Numbered from the stretch's first letter, positions 1-6,579 are shown. The stretch: DNA of 9,329 nt from Mesorhizobium sp. (GCA_019509685.1 JAEKLU010000043.1:1-9329); one strand, 5' to 3'. The notes: generated from the letters alone by a model not told the origin. Made by a program: numbers and translations.

Positions 1-1514
1 AAGTCGCCGCCATCCTCGACGATTTCGATGATGTGGCCGAAGGCATTGTCGGCGCGCGGATTGGCGGCGTCGACCTGCTCGGCCTTGCGCCTCGAATTGT
101 TGGTCAGCATGACATAGACCTTGCCGTTGCCGGCATTGGGCTGGATGTCTTCGGGCCGGTCCATCTTGGTGGCGCCAAGCAGGTCGGCGGCGCGCCGCGT
201 TTCGATCAAAACGTCGGCTTGACCGGCAAAGCCGTTCGCCGCCGTCAGCGGACCTTCTCCGAAGACGATCGGCATCCATTCGACCGAGCCGTCCTCGGCG
301 AATTTGGCGACGTGCAGCGTGCCGTCGTCGAGCAGGTTCATGTTGGCGGCGCGGTCGTTCGGGTTGAACGTGCCCTTGGTGACGAATTTGTAGACGTAGT
401 CGAAGCGCTCGTCGTCGCCGAGATAGAAGACGACGCGGCCGTCCTTGGCGACGATCGATTCGGCGCCCTCATGTTTGAAGCGGCCCATGGCGGTGCGCTT
501 GCGCGGCGTCGAGGTCGGGTCGTTGACGTCGACTTCGACGATCCAGCCAAAACGGTTCGGCTCGTTCGGCTCCTTGGCGAGGTTGAAGCGGTCGTAATGC
601 GCGCCCCATTCATAGGCGCCCTCCGGGATGCCGAGGCGCTTGTAGTTGGCGGCCTCCTTGTGGCCCTCGGGCAATTCGCCGGAGAAATAGCCATGGATGT
701 TCTCCTCGGCCATCACATAGGTGCCCCAGGGCGTGACGCCGCCGGCGCAATTGTTCATCGTGCCGATGACCTTGGTGCCGGACGGATCGGCATTGGTCTT
801 GACGCGGTCATGGCCGGCGACCGGGCCGGACAGCGCCATCTCGGTGGTCGACATGATGCGGCGGTTGAGCTTGCCGTCGCGCACCGCCTGCCACTTGCCG
901 CCGTCCTTGCGGATCTCGACGATGGTACCGCCATGCGCGGCCATCTCGACATCGACCTGCTCCTTCGAGAGCGGCGCGACCTCGGCCTTCTTCTTCCCAT
1001 CCTTCTCGACAACCTTGACGATGCCCGGGAACATCAGATGCGGGTTGGTGTATTCGTGATTGACCACCAGCAGCCCATGCTCGGCCGAGCCGTCGATCGG
1101 GATGTAGCCGACATAGTCATTGTTGTAGCCGAACTGCCGAGCCTGGGCCGCCGCCGACTGCTTGGTCGGGTCGAACTCAGGCGAATCGGCGAACAGCGGA
1201 TCGCCCCAGCGCAAAAGCACATCGGCGTCGTAACCCGGCGCGACATGGTGCCTGTCGTCGATGCCCGCCTCAAGCTCGTCGAATTTGAAGGCCGAGCCTT
1301 GCGCCGCGCGCGCCTCATCGGCGGCGATCAGCGCCAGCGGGCTGACGGTGGCGGCAATGGCCGAGACGGCGAGCGAGCCCATGAGGAAACCACGGCGCGA
1401 GAAGCGGGCGGCGATGATCTCGCCCATGGTGCGGTTGTCGCTGGAATTGACGGACGGGCCGTCATTCTCCTCGAGCTGGCTGGTGCGGAAGCGGGTTTCA
1501 GGGGTCACGGACAT
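1..1514 (-). CDS. phoX: PhoX-family alkaline phosphatase (DUF839), Tat-exported, 3' end outside window
   Basis: This reads leftwards and is open to the window edge, giving the first 504 codons; family members are usually 600-700 residues, so the C-terminus is missing. PhoX enzymes are periplasmic, calcium- and iron-dependent phosphomonoesterases that release phosphate from organic esters. Seen in the sequence: an N-terminal extension, then a twin-arginine motif FSRRGFLMGS at residues 38-47 followed by a hydrophobic stretch to about residue 64, which indicates folded export by Tat. Family-like segments follow, including VNHEYTN around residue 152 and NNCAGG around 254 with a paired Glu at 270-271. 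The ATG at 1514-1512 was chosen because AGAGGA lies 7 bases upstream and the Tat signal fits. A PHO box with a -10 element lies about 65 bases upstream, implying PhoB control. The family call is strong; exact substrates are unknown. Confidence 0.9.
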   Translation of the reverse strand, partial: MSVTPETRFRTSQLEENDGPSVNSSDNRTMGEIIAARFSRRGFLMGSLAVSAIAATVSPLALIAADEARAAQGSAFKFDELEAGIDDRHHVAPGYDADVLLRWGDPLFADSPEFDPTKQSAAAQARQFGYNNDYVGYIPIDGSAEHGLLVVNHEYTNPHLMFPGIVKVVEKDGKKKAEVAPLSKEQVDVEMAAHGGTIVEIRKDGGKWQAVRDGKLNRRIMSTTEMALSGPVAGHDRVKTNADPSGTKVIGTMNNCAGGVTPWGTYVMAEENIHGYFSGELPEGHKEAANYKRLGIPEGAYEWGAHYDRFNLAKEPNEPNRFGWIVEVDVNDPTSTPRKRTAMGRFKHEGAESIVAKDGRVVFYLGDDERFDYVYKFVTKGTFNPNDRAANMNLLDDGTLHVAKFAEDGSVEWMPIVFGEGPLTAANGFAGQADVLIETRRAADLLGATKMDRPEDIQPNAGNGKVYVMLTNNSRRKAEQVDAANPRADNAFGHIIEIVEDGGD

Positions 1515-1563
1515 CGGCTGTTCCTCTGGCTTCTTGGGGTGGCTGGAGTTTTGACTTTCGACC

Positions 1564-1569
1564 CCTATA
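1564..1569 (-). promoter_or_regulatory. Candidate -10 element of phoX
   Basis: TATAGG on the minus strand starts 8 bases after the end of the proposed PHO box, close to the usual spacing between a PhoB box and its -10. There is no separate -35, as expected for a PhoB-activated promoter. Transcription would start near 1557, leaving a leader of about 43 bases. Confidence 0.5.
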
Positions 1570-1577
1570 GGCTGTCG

Positions 1578-1606
1578 ATCACATTTTCGTGACATTGTCG
1601 TGATCG
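1578..1606 (-). promoter_or_regulatory. Candidate PHO box (PhoB operator) of phoX
   Basis: Read on the minus strand, ATGTCAC and ATGTGAT (1595-1578) are 7-base direct repeats separated by GAAA. This is the 11-base periodicity of a PhoB box, whose unit resembles CTGTCAT. A weaker third unit, CGATCAC at 1606-1600, keeps the same 11-base register. PhoB boxes replace the -35 element, and a -10-like TATAGG follows 8 bases later. Its place directly upstream of a phosphatase gene makes PhoB activation under phosphate limitation the likely function. Confidence 0.72.
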
Positions 1607-1627
1607 ATGGTCGAGAACTGTTTGCCG

Positions 1628-1650
1628 GCTGACGAGAGCTCGCGGTCAGC
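1628..1650. repeat. Inverted repeat GCTGAC-11-GTCAGC in the phoX/DMT divergent spacer
   Basis: Perfect 6-base arms (1628-1633 and 1645-1650) flank an 11-base spacer. It sits in the 210-base gap between two divergent genes, just before TTGACG (1651-1656), a possible -35 for the rightward gene. No convincing -10 follows at the right distance. It could be an operator, but arms this short occur by chance in GC-rich DNA. Confidence 0.25.
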
Positions 1651-1724
1651 TTGACGGCTTGGCGCGCTTCCGAAACAAGGGCTGCGGCACGCGCGGCGAT
1701 GGCCGCTTCGACAGGGGATGAAAA

Positions 1725-2063
1725 GTGAGTTTCTGGGGACTGGCGCAACTCGGCATGTCGACCGTGACCTTCCTGCTGGCGGCGATGGCGGCCAAGCAGT
1801 GGGGGCTGGAGCCGAGCCTCGGCAAGATCCTGCTGACACTGGCGCTCTACACGGCCGGCAATCTGATCATGCTGCGGCTGGTGCGCGAGTTCGGCATGTC
1901 GGTGTCGTTCAGCCTGTCGGCGGTGATCCAGCTCGTGTCGGTCAATGTCGTGGCGCTGGTCTTCTTCGGCGAGCGGCTCAACGCCATTCAGGCGACCGGT
2001 GTCGTCCTGGCGATCGCGGCCGTCGCGCTCATCACGCTCGGGCCCTATATGCAGAGGCTCTAA
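1725..2063 (+). CDS. Small four-helix DMT/SMR-like membrane protein
   Basis: The product is 112 residues and almost entirely hydrophobic, with likely membrane helices at about 3-22, 32-52, 58-80 and 87-107. The FGERL turn at residues 81-85 between helices 3 and 4, followed by a glycine-rich last helix, is typical of the drug/metabolite transporter superfamily (SMR or half-EamA size). Classical EmrE-type drug exporters need a membrane-embedded Glu in helix 1; none is present here, so a standard multidrug exporter is unlikely. Such short proteins normally work as dimers, and the substrate is unknown. The GTG start is preferred because AGGGGA (1713-1718) lies 6 bases upstream; the overlapping ATG at 1718 is in another frame. 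It is divergent from phoX across a 210-base spacer. Confidence 0.75.
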   Translation: MSFWGLAQLGMSTVTFLLAAMAAKQWGLEPSLGKILLTLALYTAGNLIMLRLVREFGMSVSFSLSAVIQLVSVNVVALVFFGERLNAIQATGVVLAIAAVALITLGPYMQRL

Positions 2064-2065
2064 AA

Positions 2066-2110
2066 GCAATCCTACGAAAAGTGTGACGCGGTTTTCCGTC
2101 GGATGTCGCG
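2066..2110 (+). repeat. Degenerate copy of the intergenic palindrome (half-element)
   Basis: This lies 2 bases after the stop of the small membrane protein. It shares GAAAAGTGTGA (2076-2086) and GCGGTTTTC (2088-2096), in the same order, with the minus strand of the element at 5032-5076. The ends are imperfectly complementary (GCAATCC and GGATGTCGC), so the hairpin is weaker. Only the second half of the bipartite element is represented. It ends about 20 bases before the PAP2 start codon, which has no recognisable ribosome binding site. Confidence 0.65.
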
Positions 2111-2130
2111 TCAACGAAACCTTGGTCGCT

Positions 2131-2832
2131 ATGAAATCCTCGGTCGACACGCTGCTCAACAGAATGGAATTCCCGGTGCTTTTGGCCGGGCTGCTGATCG
2201 CCGCAGCACTTTGGGGCTTCGTCGAGCTGATGGAGGTTGCGCGCGCCGCCGCGCCGCATGCTTTCGACACGGAAATCCTGCTCGCCTTCCGCCATGCCGG
2301 GCAGCCGGACGATCCGCTCGGCCCGCTCTGGCTGCAAGGCGCTGTTCGCGACATCACCGCGCTCGGCAGCTCGGCAGTGCTGGTGCTGATCACGACCGCG
2401 ACGATCATCTATATGCTGTTGATCCGCAGGCCCGCGACGGCGCTGTTCATGTTCGTTGCGGTGGCCGGCGGGCAAGTGCTGTCCAGCCTGCTCAAGCTCG
2501 AGGTCGACCGGCCACGGCCCGACCTCGTCTCGCATCTCGTCGACGAGACCTCGCTGTCCTTCCCGAGCGGGCACGCGATGCTGTCGGCGGTGACCTATCT
2601 GACGCTCGGCACCTTGGCCGCGCGCTTCCTGCCGGACAGCCGGACCAAGATCTTCGTGCTTTGCCTTGCCGTGCTCATCACCGTGTTGGTCGGCACGAGC
2701 CGCGTCTATCTCGGCGTCCACTGGCCCTCCGACGTGCTTGCCGGCTGGTGCGCCGGCTTTGCCTGGGCCATGCTGTGCTGGCTGGTCGCGCGGCTTTTGC
2801 AGCGGCGCAAGGTGGTGGCGGACAGCGAGTGA
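2131..2832 (+). CDS. PAP2-family membrane phosphatase
   Basis: The 233-residue integral membrane protein carries the complete phosphatidic-acid-phosphatase type 2 signature: K122-x6-R129-P130, then P145-S-G-H148, then S190-R191-x5-H197-x3-D201. H197 would be the nucleophile and H148 the acid. Hydrophobic helices lie at about 15-37, 78-97, 102-120, 150-166, 172-190 and 202-222, the six-helix pattern of this family, with the active site at the outer membrane face. Relatives remove phosphate from phosphatidic acid, undecaprenyl pyrophosphate or lipid A; the substrate cannot be chosen here. The ATG at 2131 was taken because it is the first ATG before helix 1. No Shine-Dalgarno is visible, and alternatives are GTG 2083, TTG 2122 and ATG 2164. 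The repeat just upstream may have replaced the original leader. Confidence 0.88.
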   Translation: MKSSVDTLLNRMEFPVLLAGLLIAAALWGFVELMEVARAAAPHAFDTEILLAFRHAGQPDDPLGPLWLQGAVRDITALGSSAVLVLITTATIIYMLLIRRPATALFMFVAVAGGQVLSSLLKLEVDRPRPDLVSHLVDETSLSFPSGHAMLSAVTYLTLGTLAARFLPDSRTKIFVLCLAVLITVLVGTSRVYLGVHWPSDVLAGWCAGFAWAMLCWLVARLLQRRKVVADSE

Positions 2833-2854
2833 CCTATGTCTCATCCCTATTTAA

Positions 2855-2871
2855 TGATGCTTGAAACATCA
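2855..2871. promoter_or_regulatory. 17-base imperfect palindrome upstream of the XRE-SulP unit
   Basis: TGATGCTTGAAACATCA pairs at 7 of 8 positions around a central G. It lies in the AT-rich 91-base gap between PAP2 and the small XRE gene and contains TTGAAA (2861-2866), a possible -35. Possible -10 sequences follow, TATTAT at 2881 (short 14-base spacing) or TATCCA at 2884 (17-base spacing), but neither is ideal. An operator overlapping the promoter, perhaps for autoregulation by the XRE protein, is an inference. Confidence 0.45.
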
Positions 2872-2923
2872 CTATGATTATATTATCCATTGATACTGCA
2901 GACTCAGACATGGGCTCTGGAAG

Positions 2924-3193
2924 ATGATCACCGCCGCTCAGATGCGCGCCGCGCGGGCGCTGGCTGGTATCGACCAGAGGACGCTCGCTGAGCGCGCCGG
3001 CGTCTCGCTTCCGACGATACAGCGCATGGAAGCGAGCGAGGGTGTCGTTCGCGGCGTGGTCGATACGCTGATGAAGGTCATCCAGGCCCTCGACGAAGCC
3101 GGGGTGGAACTGATCGGCGACAACCAGGCCAGCGAGCGCGGCGGCAGGGGCGTGCGCCTCAAAACCATCGCGCCGCAGAACCCGCAAGGCTGA
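2924..3193 (+). CDS. Small XRE-family helix-turn-helix regulator
   Basis: The 89-residue protein is essentially one Cro/C1-type DNA-binding domain. Helices run from about residue 4 to 60, with the helix-turn-helix at about 18-37 (QRTLAERAGVSLPTIQRME). The tail has GVELIGDN and then GGRGVRL, a pattern I recall in many short rhizobial XRE proteins. There is no ligand-binding domain, so it probably acts as a DNA-bound repressor dimer. It lies 76 bases before the SulP gene on the same strand and likely controls that unit. The ATG at 2924 has GGAAG directly against it, too close for a normal Shine-Dalgarno. The ATG at 2942 is an alternative, but using it would trim the first helix. An antitoxin role is less likely because no toxin gene is adjacent. 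Confidence 0.8.
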   Translation: MITAAQMRAARALAGIDQRTLAERAGVSLPTIQRMEASEGVVRGVVDTLMKVIQALDEAGVELIGDNQASERGGRGVRLKTIAPQNPQG

Positions 3194-3244
3194 GTCCGCA
3201 AGAAAGTCGCGACGGCGACCGCCGACATCAAGCCGACGATCCCG

Positions 3245-3259
3245 CCGCTTTGGGAGCGG
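3245..3259 (+). promoter_or_regulatory. Small hairpin over the SulP ribosome binding site
   Basis: CCGCT (3245-3249) and AGCGG (3255-3259) can pair around a 5-base loop. The only Shine-Dalgarno-like sequence, GGGAG (3252-3256), lies in the loop and 3' arm, 13 bases before the ATG. The structure could dampen translation of the transporter, but the stem is only 5 pairs long. Confidence 0.25.
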
Positions 3260-3269
3260 AATTCAGTCC

Positions 3270-4979
3270 ATGGATCAGGCCAGGCAGGCAATCCCCCACC
3301 AGGCGCGGCCGACATTCGCCGACCTGTTCACGCCCAAGCTGATGACGGTGCTGCGCGAGGGCTACACATCGGCGCATTTCCGGGCCGACGTCATTGCCGG
3401 GATCACCGTCGCCATCGTGGCGCTGCCGCTGTCGATGGCGATCGCCATCGGCTCCGGCGTCACACCGGAGCGTGGCCTTTACACTTCGATCGTCGGCGGC
3501 TTCATCATCTCGGCGCTCGGCGGCAGCCGCTTCCAGATCGGCGGACCGGCCGGCGCCTTCATCGTGCTGGTGGCGGCGACGGTCGCCCGCGTCGGCGTCG
3601 ACGGGCTGCTGCTCGCCACCATGATGGCCGGCGTCTTCCTGCTTGCCATCGGCTATCTCAGGCTTGGCACCTACATCAAGTTCATCCCCTATCCGGTGAC
3701 CGTCGGCTTCACCGCCGGCATCGCCGTCATCATCTTCTCCGGCCAGATCGTCGAACTGCTCGGGCTGAAGCTGGCGGGCAAGGAGCCCGGACCGCTGGTG
3801 CCCAAGCTGGAGGCGATCGGCGAAGCAATCGGCACGATCAACCCGTCGGCGGCGATCGTGGCGGCGCTGACCATCGTCACAATCGTCTTTTTGCGAAAGT
3901 GGCGGCCGAAATGGCCGGCGATGCTCATCGCCATCGGTATTGCATCGCTGCTGGTGGCGCTGTTCGCGCTGCCGGCGGAGACGATCGGCACGCGCTATGG
4001 CGGCATACCGCGCAGCCTGCAATGGCCGACGCTGCCGCCGGTCAGCATCGGCAGGATGATCGACGTCTTGCCGGACGCGATCGCTTTCGCGCTGCTCGGC
4101 GCCATCGAATCGCTGCTATCTGCCGTCGTCGCCGACGGCATGACCGGGCGGCGTCACCGCTCCAATTGCGAGTTGGTGGCGCAAGGCTTCGCCAACATCG
4201 CGTCGGCCCTGTTCGGCGGCATCTGCGCCACCGGCACCATCGCCCGCACCGCCACCAACGTGCGGGCCGGCGCGCATGGGCCCGTGGCAGGCATGCTGCA
4301 CTCGGCGATCCTGCTTGTGCTGATGCTGGTGGCTGCGCCCCTGGCCAGCTACATCCCGCTGTCGGCGCTCGCCGGCGTGCTCGCCGTCGTGTGCTGGAAC
4401 ATGTTCGAAAAGCAGGCCTTCGCCACGCTGCTCAAGGCCTCGCGCGGCGACGCGCTGGTGCTTTTGGCGACGTTCCTGATCGTTGTCTTCCGCGATCTCA
4501 CCGAAGGCATCGTCGTCGGCTTCGTGCTGGGCTCGATCCTGTTCATCGACCGCATGGCCAAGTCCATCGCCGTCGAAGCCGACCAGCCCCTGGTGCCGGA
4601 GGACGTCGCCGATCAGCCGAGCGCCTACGATCCCAGCGAAGCCGCCGATGCCGACACCGTCGTCTACCGCATCTCCGGCGCCTTCTTCTTCGGCGCCGCC
4701 TCGACGGTCGGCACGGTGCTCGACCGCATCGCCGACCAGCGCAAGAATTTCATCCTCGACTGTTCGGCGGTGCCTTTCTTCGATTCCACCGCCGCCAACG
4801 TCATCGAGAGCGCCGCGCACAAGGCAAAACGTGCCGGCGTGCGCTTCATCATCGCGGGTGCCGCGCCGCCGATAAGGCGCACGCTGATCAACCACGGCGT
4901 CAAGCGGCCGCTGGTGACCTATGCCGCCTCGATCCGCGACGCGCGGGCGCAGCTGAAAGGGAAAACGGAGGCTGCGTAG
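3270..4979 (+). CDS. SulP-family inorganic anion transporter with STAS domain
   Basis: The 569-residue protein has the usual SulP length and order. The membrane part covers about residues 35-440 and begins with the characteristic FRADVIAGITVAIVALPL segment. It includes GGPAGAF at 91-97 and the family motif around A278-I-E280-S leading to GRRHRSN and AQGFANI. A cytoplasmic STAS domain occupies about residues 462-560, with FDSTAA carrying the conserved Asp505-Ser506 of anti-sigma-antagonist folds. SulP proteins move sulfate, bicarbonate, dicarboxylates or other anions across the inner membrane. Sequence reading alone cannot pick the substrate, and no carbonic anhydrase domain is fused. The ATG at 3270 was chosen although the upstream GGGAG is distant (13 bases). 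The gene follows a small XRE regulator, and its stop codon overlaps the first arm of a long hairpin. Confidence 0.93.
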   Translation: MDQARQAIPHQARPTFADLFTPKLMTVLREGYTSAHFRADVIAGITVAIVALPLSMAIAIGSGVTPERGLYTSIVGGFIISALGGSRFQIGGPAGAFIVLVAATVARVGVDGLLLATMMAGVFLLAIGYLRLGTYIKFIPYPVTVGFTAGIAVIIFSGQIVELLGLKLAGKEPGPLVPKLEAIGEAIGTINPSAAIVAALTIVTIVFLRKWRPKWPAMLIAIGIASLLVALFALPAETIGTRYGGIPRSLQWPTLPPVSIGRMIDVLPDAIAFALLGAIESLLSAVVADGMTGRRHRSNCELVAQGFANIASALFGGICATGTIARTATNVRAGAHGPVAGMLHSAILLVLMLVAAPLASYIPLSALAGVLAVVCWNMFEKQAFATLLKASRGDALVLLATFLIVVFRDLTEGIVVGFVLGSILFIDRMAKSIAVEADQPLVPEDVADQPSAYDPSEAADADTVVYRISGAFFFGAASTVGTVLDRIADQRKNFILDCSAVPFFDSTAANVIESAAHKAKRAGVRFIIAGAAPPIRRTLINHGVKRPLVTYAASIRDARAQLKGKTEAA

Positions 4980-5030
4980 AGCGTTTCACCGTTTCACGGA
5001 AACGGCGAACCGCTCTAACTCTTTGTTTTT
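4978..5030 (+). terminator. Likely SulP transcription terminator within the repeat
   Basis: The long GC-containing hairpin at 4978-5016 is followed by CTCTTTGTTTTT (5019-5030), a T-rich but interrupted tract starting 4 bases after the stem. This resembles a Rho-independent terminator for the rightward SulP gene. The facing hairpin at 5032-5076 could stop leftward transcription of the EamA gene, but no clear T tract follows it on that strand. Termination is inferred from position and structure. Confidence 0.45.
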
Positions 5031-5080
5031 AGGCAATTCCGGACCGAAAACCGCTCACACTTTTCCTGGAATTGCCCTAG
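4978..5080. repeat. Bipartite intergenic palindromic repeat
   Basis: Two hairpins joined by an AT-rich linker fill the 121-base gap between convergent genes. The first has 18-base arms (4978-4995 and 4999-5016, 16 of 18 complementary) around a 3-base loop; its left arm overlaps the SulP stop codon. The linker is AACTCTTTGTTTTTA. The second hairpin (5032-5076) has perfect 9-base outer arms, GGCAATTCC and GGAATTGCC, with an inner GAAAA/TTTTC pairing. I recall this arrangement as a multi-copy element in Mesorhizobium-type genomes; a second, partial copy lies at 2066-2110 in this window. Confidence 0.75.
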
Positions 5081-5100
5081 ACGATCGCCGCCGGGCTTCC

Positions 5101-6021
5101 TCACACCGTCGCTTCGATCGGCTCGGCCAGCTTCGGGTTTGTGCGCGCGGCGATCAGGCAACCGGCAACAATCAGGCATGCCCCTGCCAGCGTTGTCCAA
5201 GCCACCTTCTCGCCAAAGAAGAACCAGCCAAGCCCGATCGCCCAGATGAAGGCCGAGTATTCCGTCGGGATCAGATATTGCGCTTCGGCGCGGGCGTAGG
5301 ACCAGCTCATCAGGAATTGGCCGGCGAGCGACAGCATCGCCACGCCGGCGAGCGGAAGCCAGAGATTGCCTGGAGGTGCAACGGCAAGCCAAGGTGCCGC
5401 GAGGGCCAGGACGACCGCGACGCAAAGGTTCTGGAACAGCATGATCTCGACCGGCTTGGCCAACAGCGCCTGCCGCCGGCCGAGGATCAGATTGTAGCCA
5501 TAGAACACCGTCGATACGAGCACCGCCGCCGTGCCAAGCAGGGCGTCATGCGAATAGCTTTCGCGTCCGAACTGGCCGGCCAGGATGATGGCTACGCCGG
5601 CGAGGCCGGCGAGCGAGGCCCATACAGTCTGGCGCCTTATGCGCTCACCCAACAGCAGCGCGGCAAGGAAAAGGGCAAACAGCGGCGCGATGAAGCTGAG
5701 CCCGATCGCCTCGGCGAGCGGCAGCCTGGCGAGACCCCAGAAGAAGAAAACCAGGACCATCCCGACCACCGCGGCGCGCAGCGCATGCAGCCTCAGCACC
5801 GAAACCGTTGGCCAAGAACGTGGCCCCGTCGACCAGGCCGCGCCGGCAACCACGGTCGCGACCATGCTGCGCCAGAGCAACGTGTTGTAGATGCCGACGG
5901 CGATGACCAGAGACTTCATCGCCGCATCCATCCCGGACAGCAGGCAGATCGCCAGCGCGCAGACCAGCACCGGGATCGTCGGGGCGCCGCTCAGGCTGGA
6001 TGTCTTCACGGCTTGGCTCAT
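5101..6021 (-). CDS. EamA-domain DMT-superfamily transporter
   Basis: The 306-residue membrane protein consists of two EamA repeats, about ten helices in all, the normal layout of full-length DMT permeases. The first repeat spans about residues 20-150 and ends with LLLGERI and a glycine-rich helix. The second spans about 160-295 and ends with FFFGEKV followed by the last helix. The paired GE motifs at equivalent positions are the family hallmark. Members export or import amino acids, nucleotides or other metabolites, and the substrate cannot be told from sequence. The ATG at 6021-6019 gives a sensible N-terminus, though no good Shine-Dalgarno precedes it. It follows the NTF2-like gene on the same strand with a 78-base gap holding a 14-base palindrome, so co-transcription is possible. 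It converges on SulP. Confidence 0.9.
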   Translation of the reverse strand: MSQAVKTSSLSGAPTIPVLVCALAICLLSGMDAAMKSLVIAVGIYNTLLWRSMVATVVAGAAWSTGPRSWPTVSVLRLHALRAAVVGMVLVFFFWGLARLPLAEAIGLSFIAPLFALFLAALLLGERIRRQTVWASLAGLAGVAIILAGQFGRESYSHDALLGTAAVLVSTVFYGYNLILGRRQALLAKPVEIMLFQNLCVAVVLALAAPWLAVAPPGNLWLPLAGVAMLSLAGQFLMSWSYARAEAQYLIPTEYSAFIWAIGLGWFFFGEKVAWTTLAGACLIVAGCLIAARTNPKLAEPIEATV

Positions 6022-6082
6022 TGCGGCCGGATAGCCCGGAGCGAACGGCGGTACCAGATGGCAGCCAGCGCGATATGGCGGT

Positions 6083-6096
6083 CCAATCGCGATTGG
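6083..6096. repeat. Perfect 14-base palindrome between the NTF2-like and EamA genes
   Basis: CCAATCGCGATTGG is fully self-complementary and is flanked by a direct GGCGGT (6077-6082 and 6095-6100, the second overlapping the palindrome end). It lies 3 bases beyond the stop codon of the NTF2-like gene and about 60 bases before the EamA start. It could be an operator for the EamA gene. With no loop it would make a poor RNA hairpin, so terminator function is less likely. Confidence 0.4.
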
Positions 6097-6099
6097 CGG

Positions 6100-6480
6100 T
6101 CACGGCATGCGTTCGACCCATTGCGCGCGTGACGGCCCAGGCTCGAACGGGTCGCCGAAATACTGGGTCTCGCGCGCCACCTTGCCGTCGACGAATTCCA
6201 TGATCGAGACGGTGTAGGAGGGTCGCCCGTCATAGGTCAGGATGTATTCCGTCACCCAGAGCGCGCCGGCGCCGATGATGCGCCGCACTGTGAAGCGCTT
6301 CTGGTTCGGCTGCGCGGCGCGGGAGGCCTGGATATTGTGGCGCCCGCGGATGCGCTCGCCCGATTGCGGATAGTCGAGCACCGCATCCTCCCGGTAAATC
6401 AGGTGCTCGGCCTCGAAATCATCGGCATCGGAGGCAGCCCAGTGGTGATCCAGAGCCGCCCTGATCTCCTGATCTTCCAT
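6100..6480 (-). CDS. NTF2-like (SnoaL-type) protein
   Basis: The 126-residue protein has the size and pattern of the NTF2-like cone fold: an N-terminal helix pair (about 3-30), a DYPQSGERIRG segment (about 36-46), then long beta strands (about 62-108). It ends with ETQYFGDPFEPG and RAQWVERMP, which I recall as common in stand-alone bacterial members. This fold serves many purposes, including isomerases, dehydratases and small-ligand binding, so no reaction can be assigned. The start is ATG 6480-6478 because a textbook GGAGG (6491-6487) sits exactly 6 bases upstream. A longer frame back to 6531 would begin inside the inverted repeat and add an implausible arginine-rich stretch, so it was rejected. 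It precedes the EamA gene on the same strand. Confidence 0.82.
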   Translation of the reverse strand: MEDQEIRAALDHHWAASDADDFEAEHLIYREDAVLDYPQSGERIRGRHNIQASRAAQPNQKRFTVRRIIGAGALWVTEYILTYDGRPSYTVSIMEFVDGKVARETQYFGDPFEPGPSRAQWVERMP

Positions 6481-6501
6481 GGCAAACCTCCTTGAGCGCG
6501 G

Positions 6502-6537
6502 CACGCGATGGACCGTCGTATCACGGTCCATCGTGTG
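6502..6537. promoter_or_regulatory. Strong inverted repeat upstream of the NTF2-like gene
   Basis: CGATGGACCGT (6506-6516) and ACGGTCCATCG (6523-6533) are perfect 11-base arms around CGTATC. Allowing one mismatch, the arms reach 15 bases. The repeat lies 22 bases before the NTF2-like start codon and 42 bases past the SMP-30-like stop. Leftward, no T tract follows the stem, so a Rho-independent terminator is doubtful; an operator in the NTF2-like promoter fits better. It could also be a Rho-linked 3' end for the gene upstream. Confidence 0.5.
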
Positions 6538-6579
6538 GCTGGTAGGGAGGCTTTCGAGAGCGAGCCCGCGACAGCTATC

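Noticed and set aside
33..1592. A 519-codon open frame on the plus strand opposite phoX
   Set aside because: The opposite strand encodes a clear Tat-exported PhoX protein. The plus-strand frame is a GC-driven antisense shadow with no domain pattern and no ribosome site.
1725..2063. An EmrE/QacE-type multidrug exporter assignment
   Set aside because: The essential Glu in the first membrane helix is absent, so only the broader DMT/SMR-like label is supported.
3899..5032. A 377-codon frame within SulP in another plus-strand frame
   Set aside because: It is arginine- and histidine-rich throughout, typical of an off-frame reading of GC-rich coding DNA, and overlaps a confident gene.
5023..6132. 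A 369-codon plus-strand frame covering the EamA gene
   Set aside because: Its product is a low-complexity charged string, while the minus strand gives a well-formed ten-helix transporter.
6481..6531. An upstream extension of the NTF2-like gene starting at 6531
   Set aside because: It starts inside the inverted repeat and lacks a ribosome site, whereas the ATG at 6480 has an ideal GGAGG 6 bases upstream.
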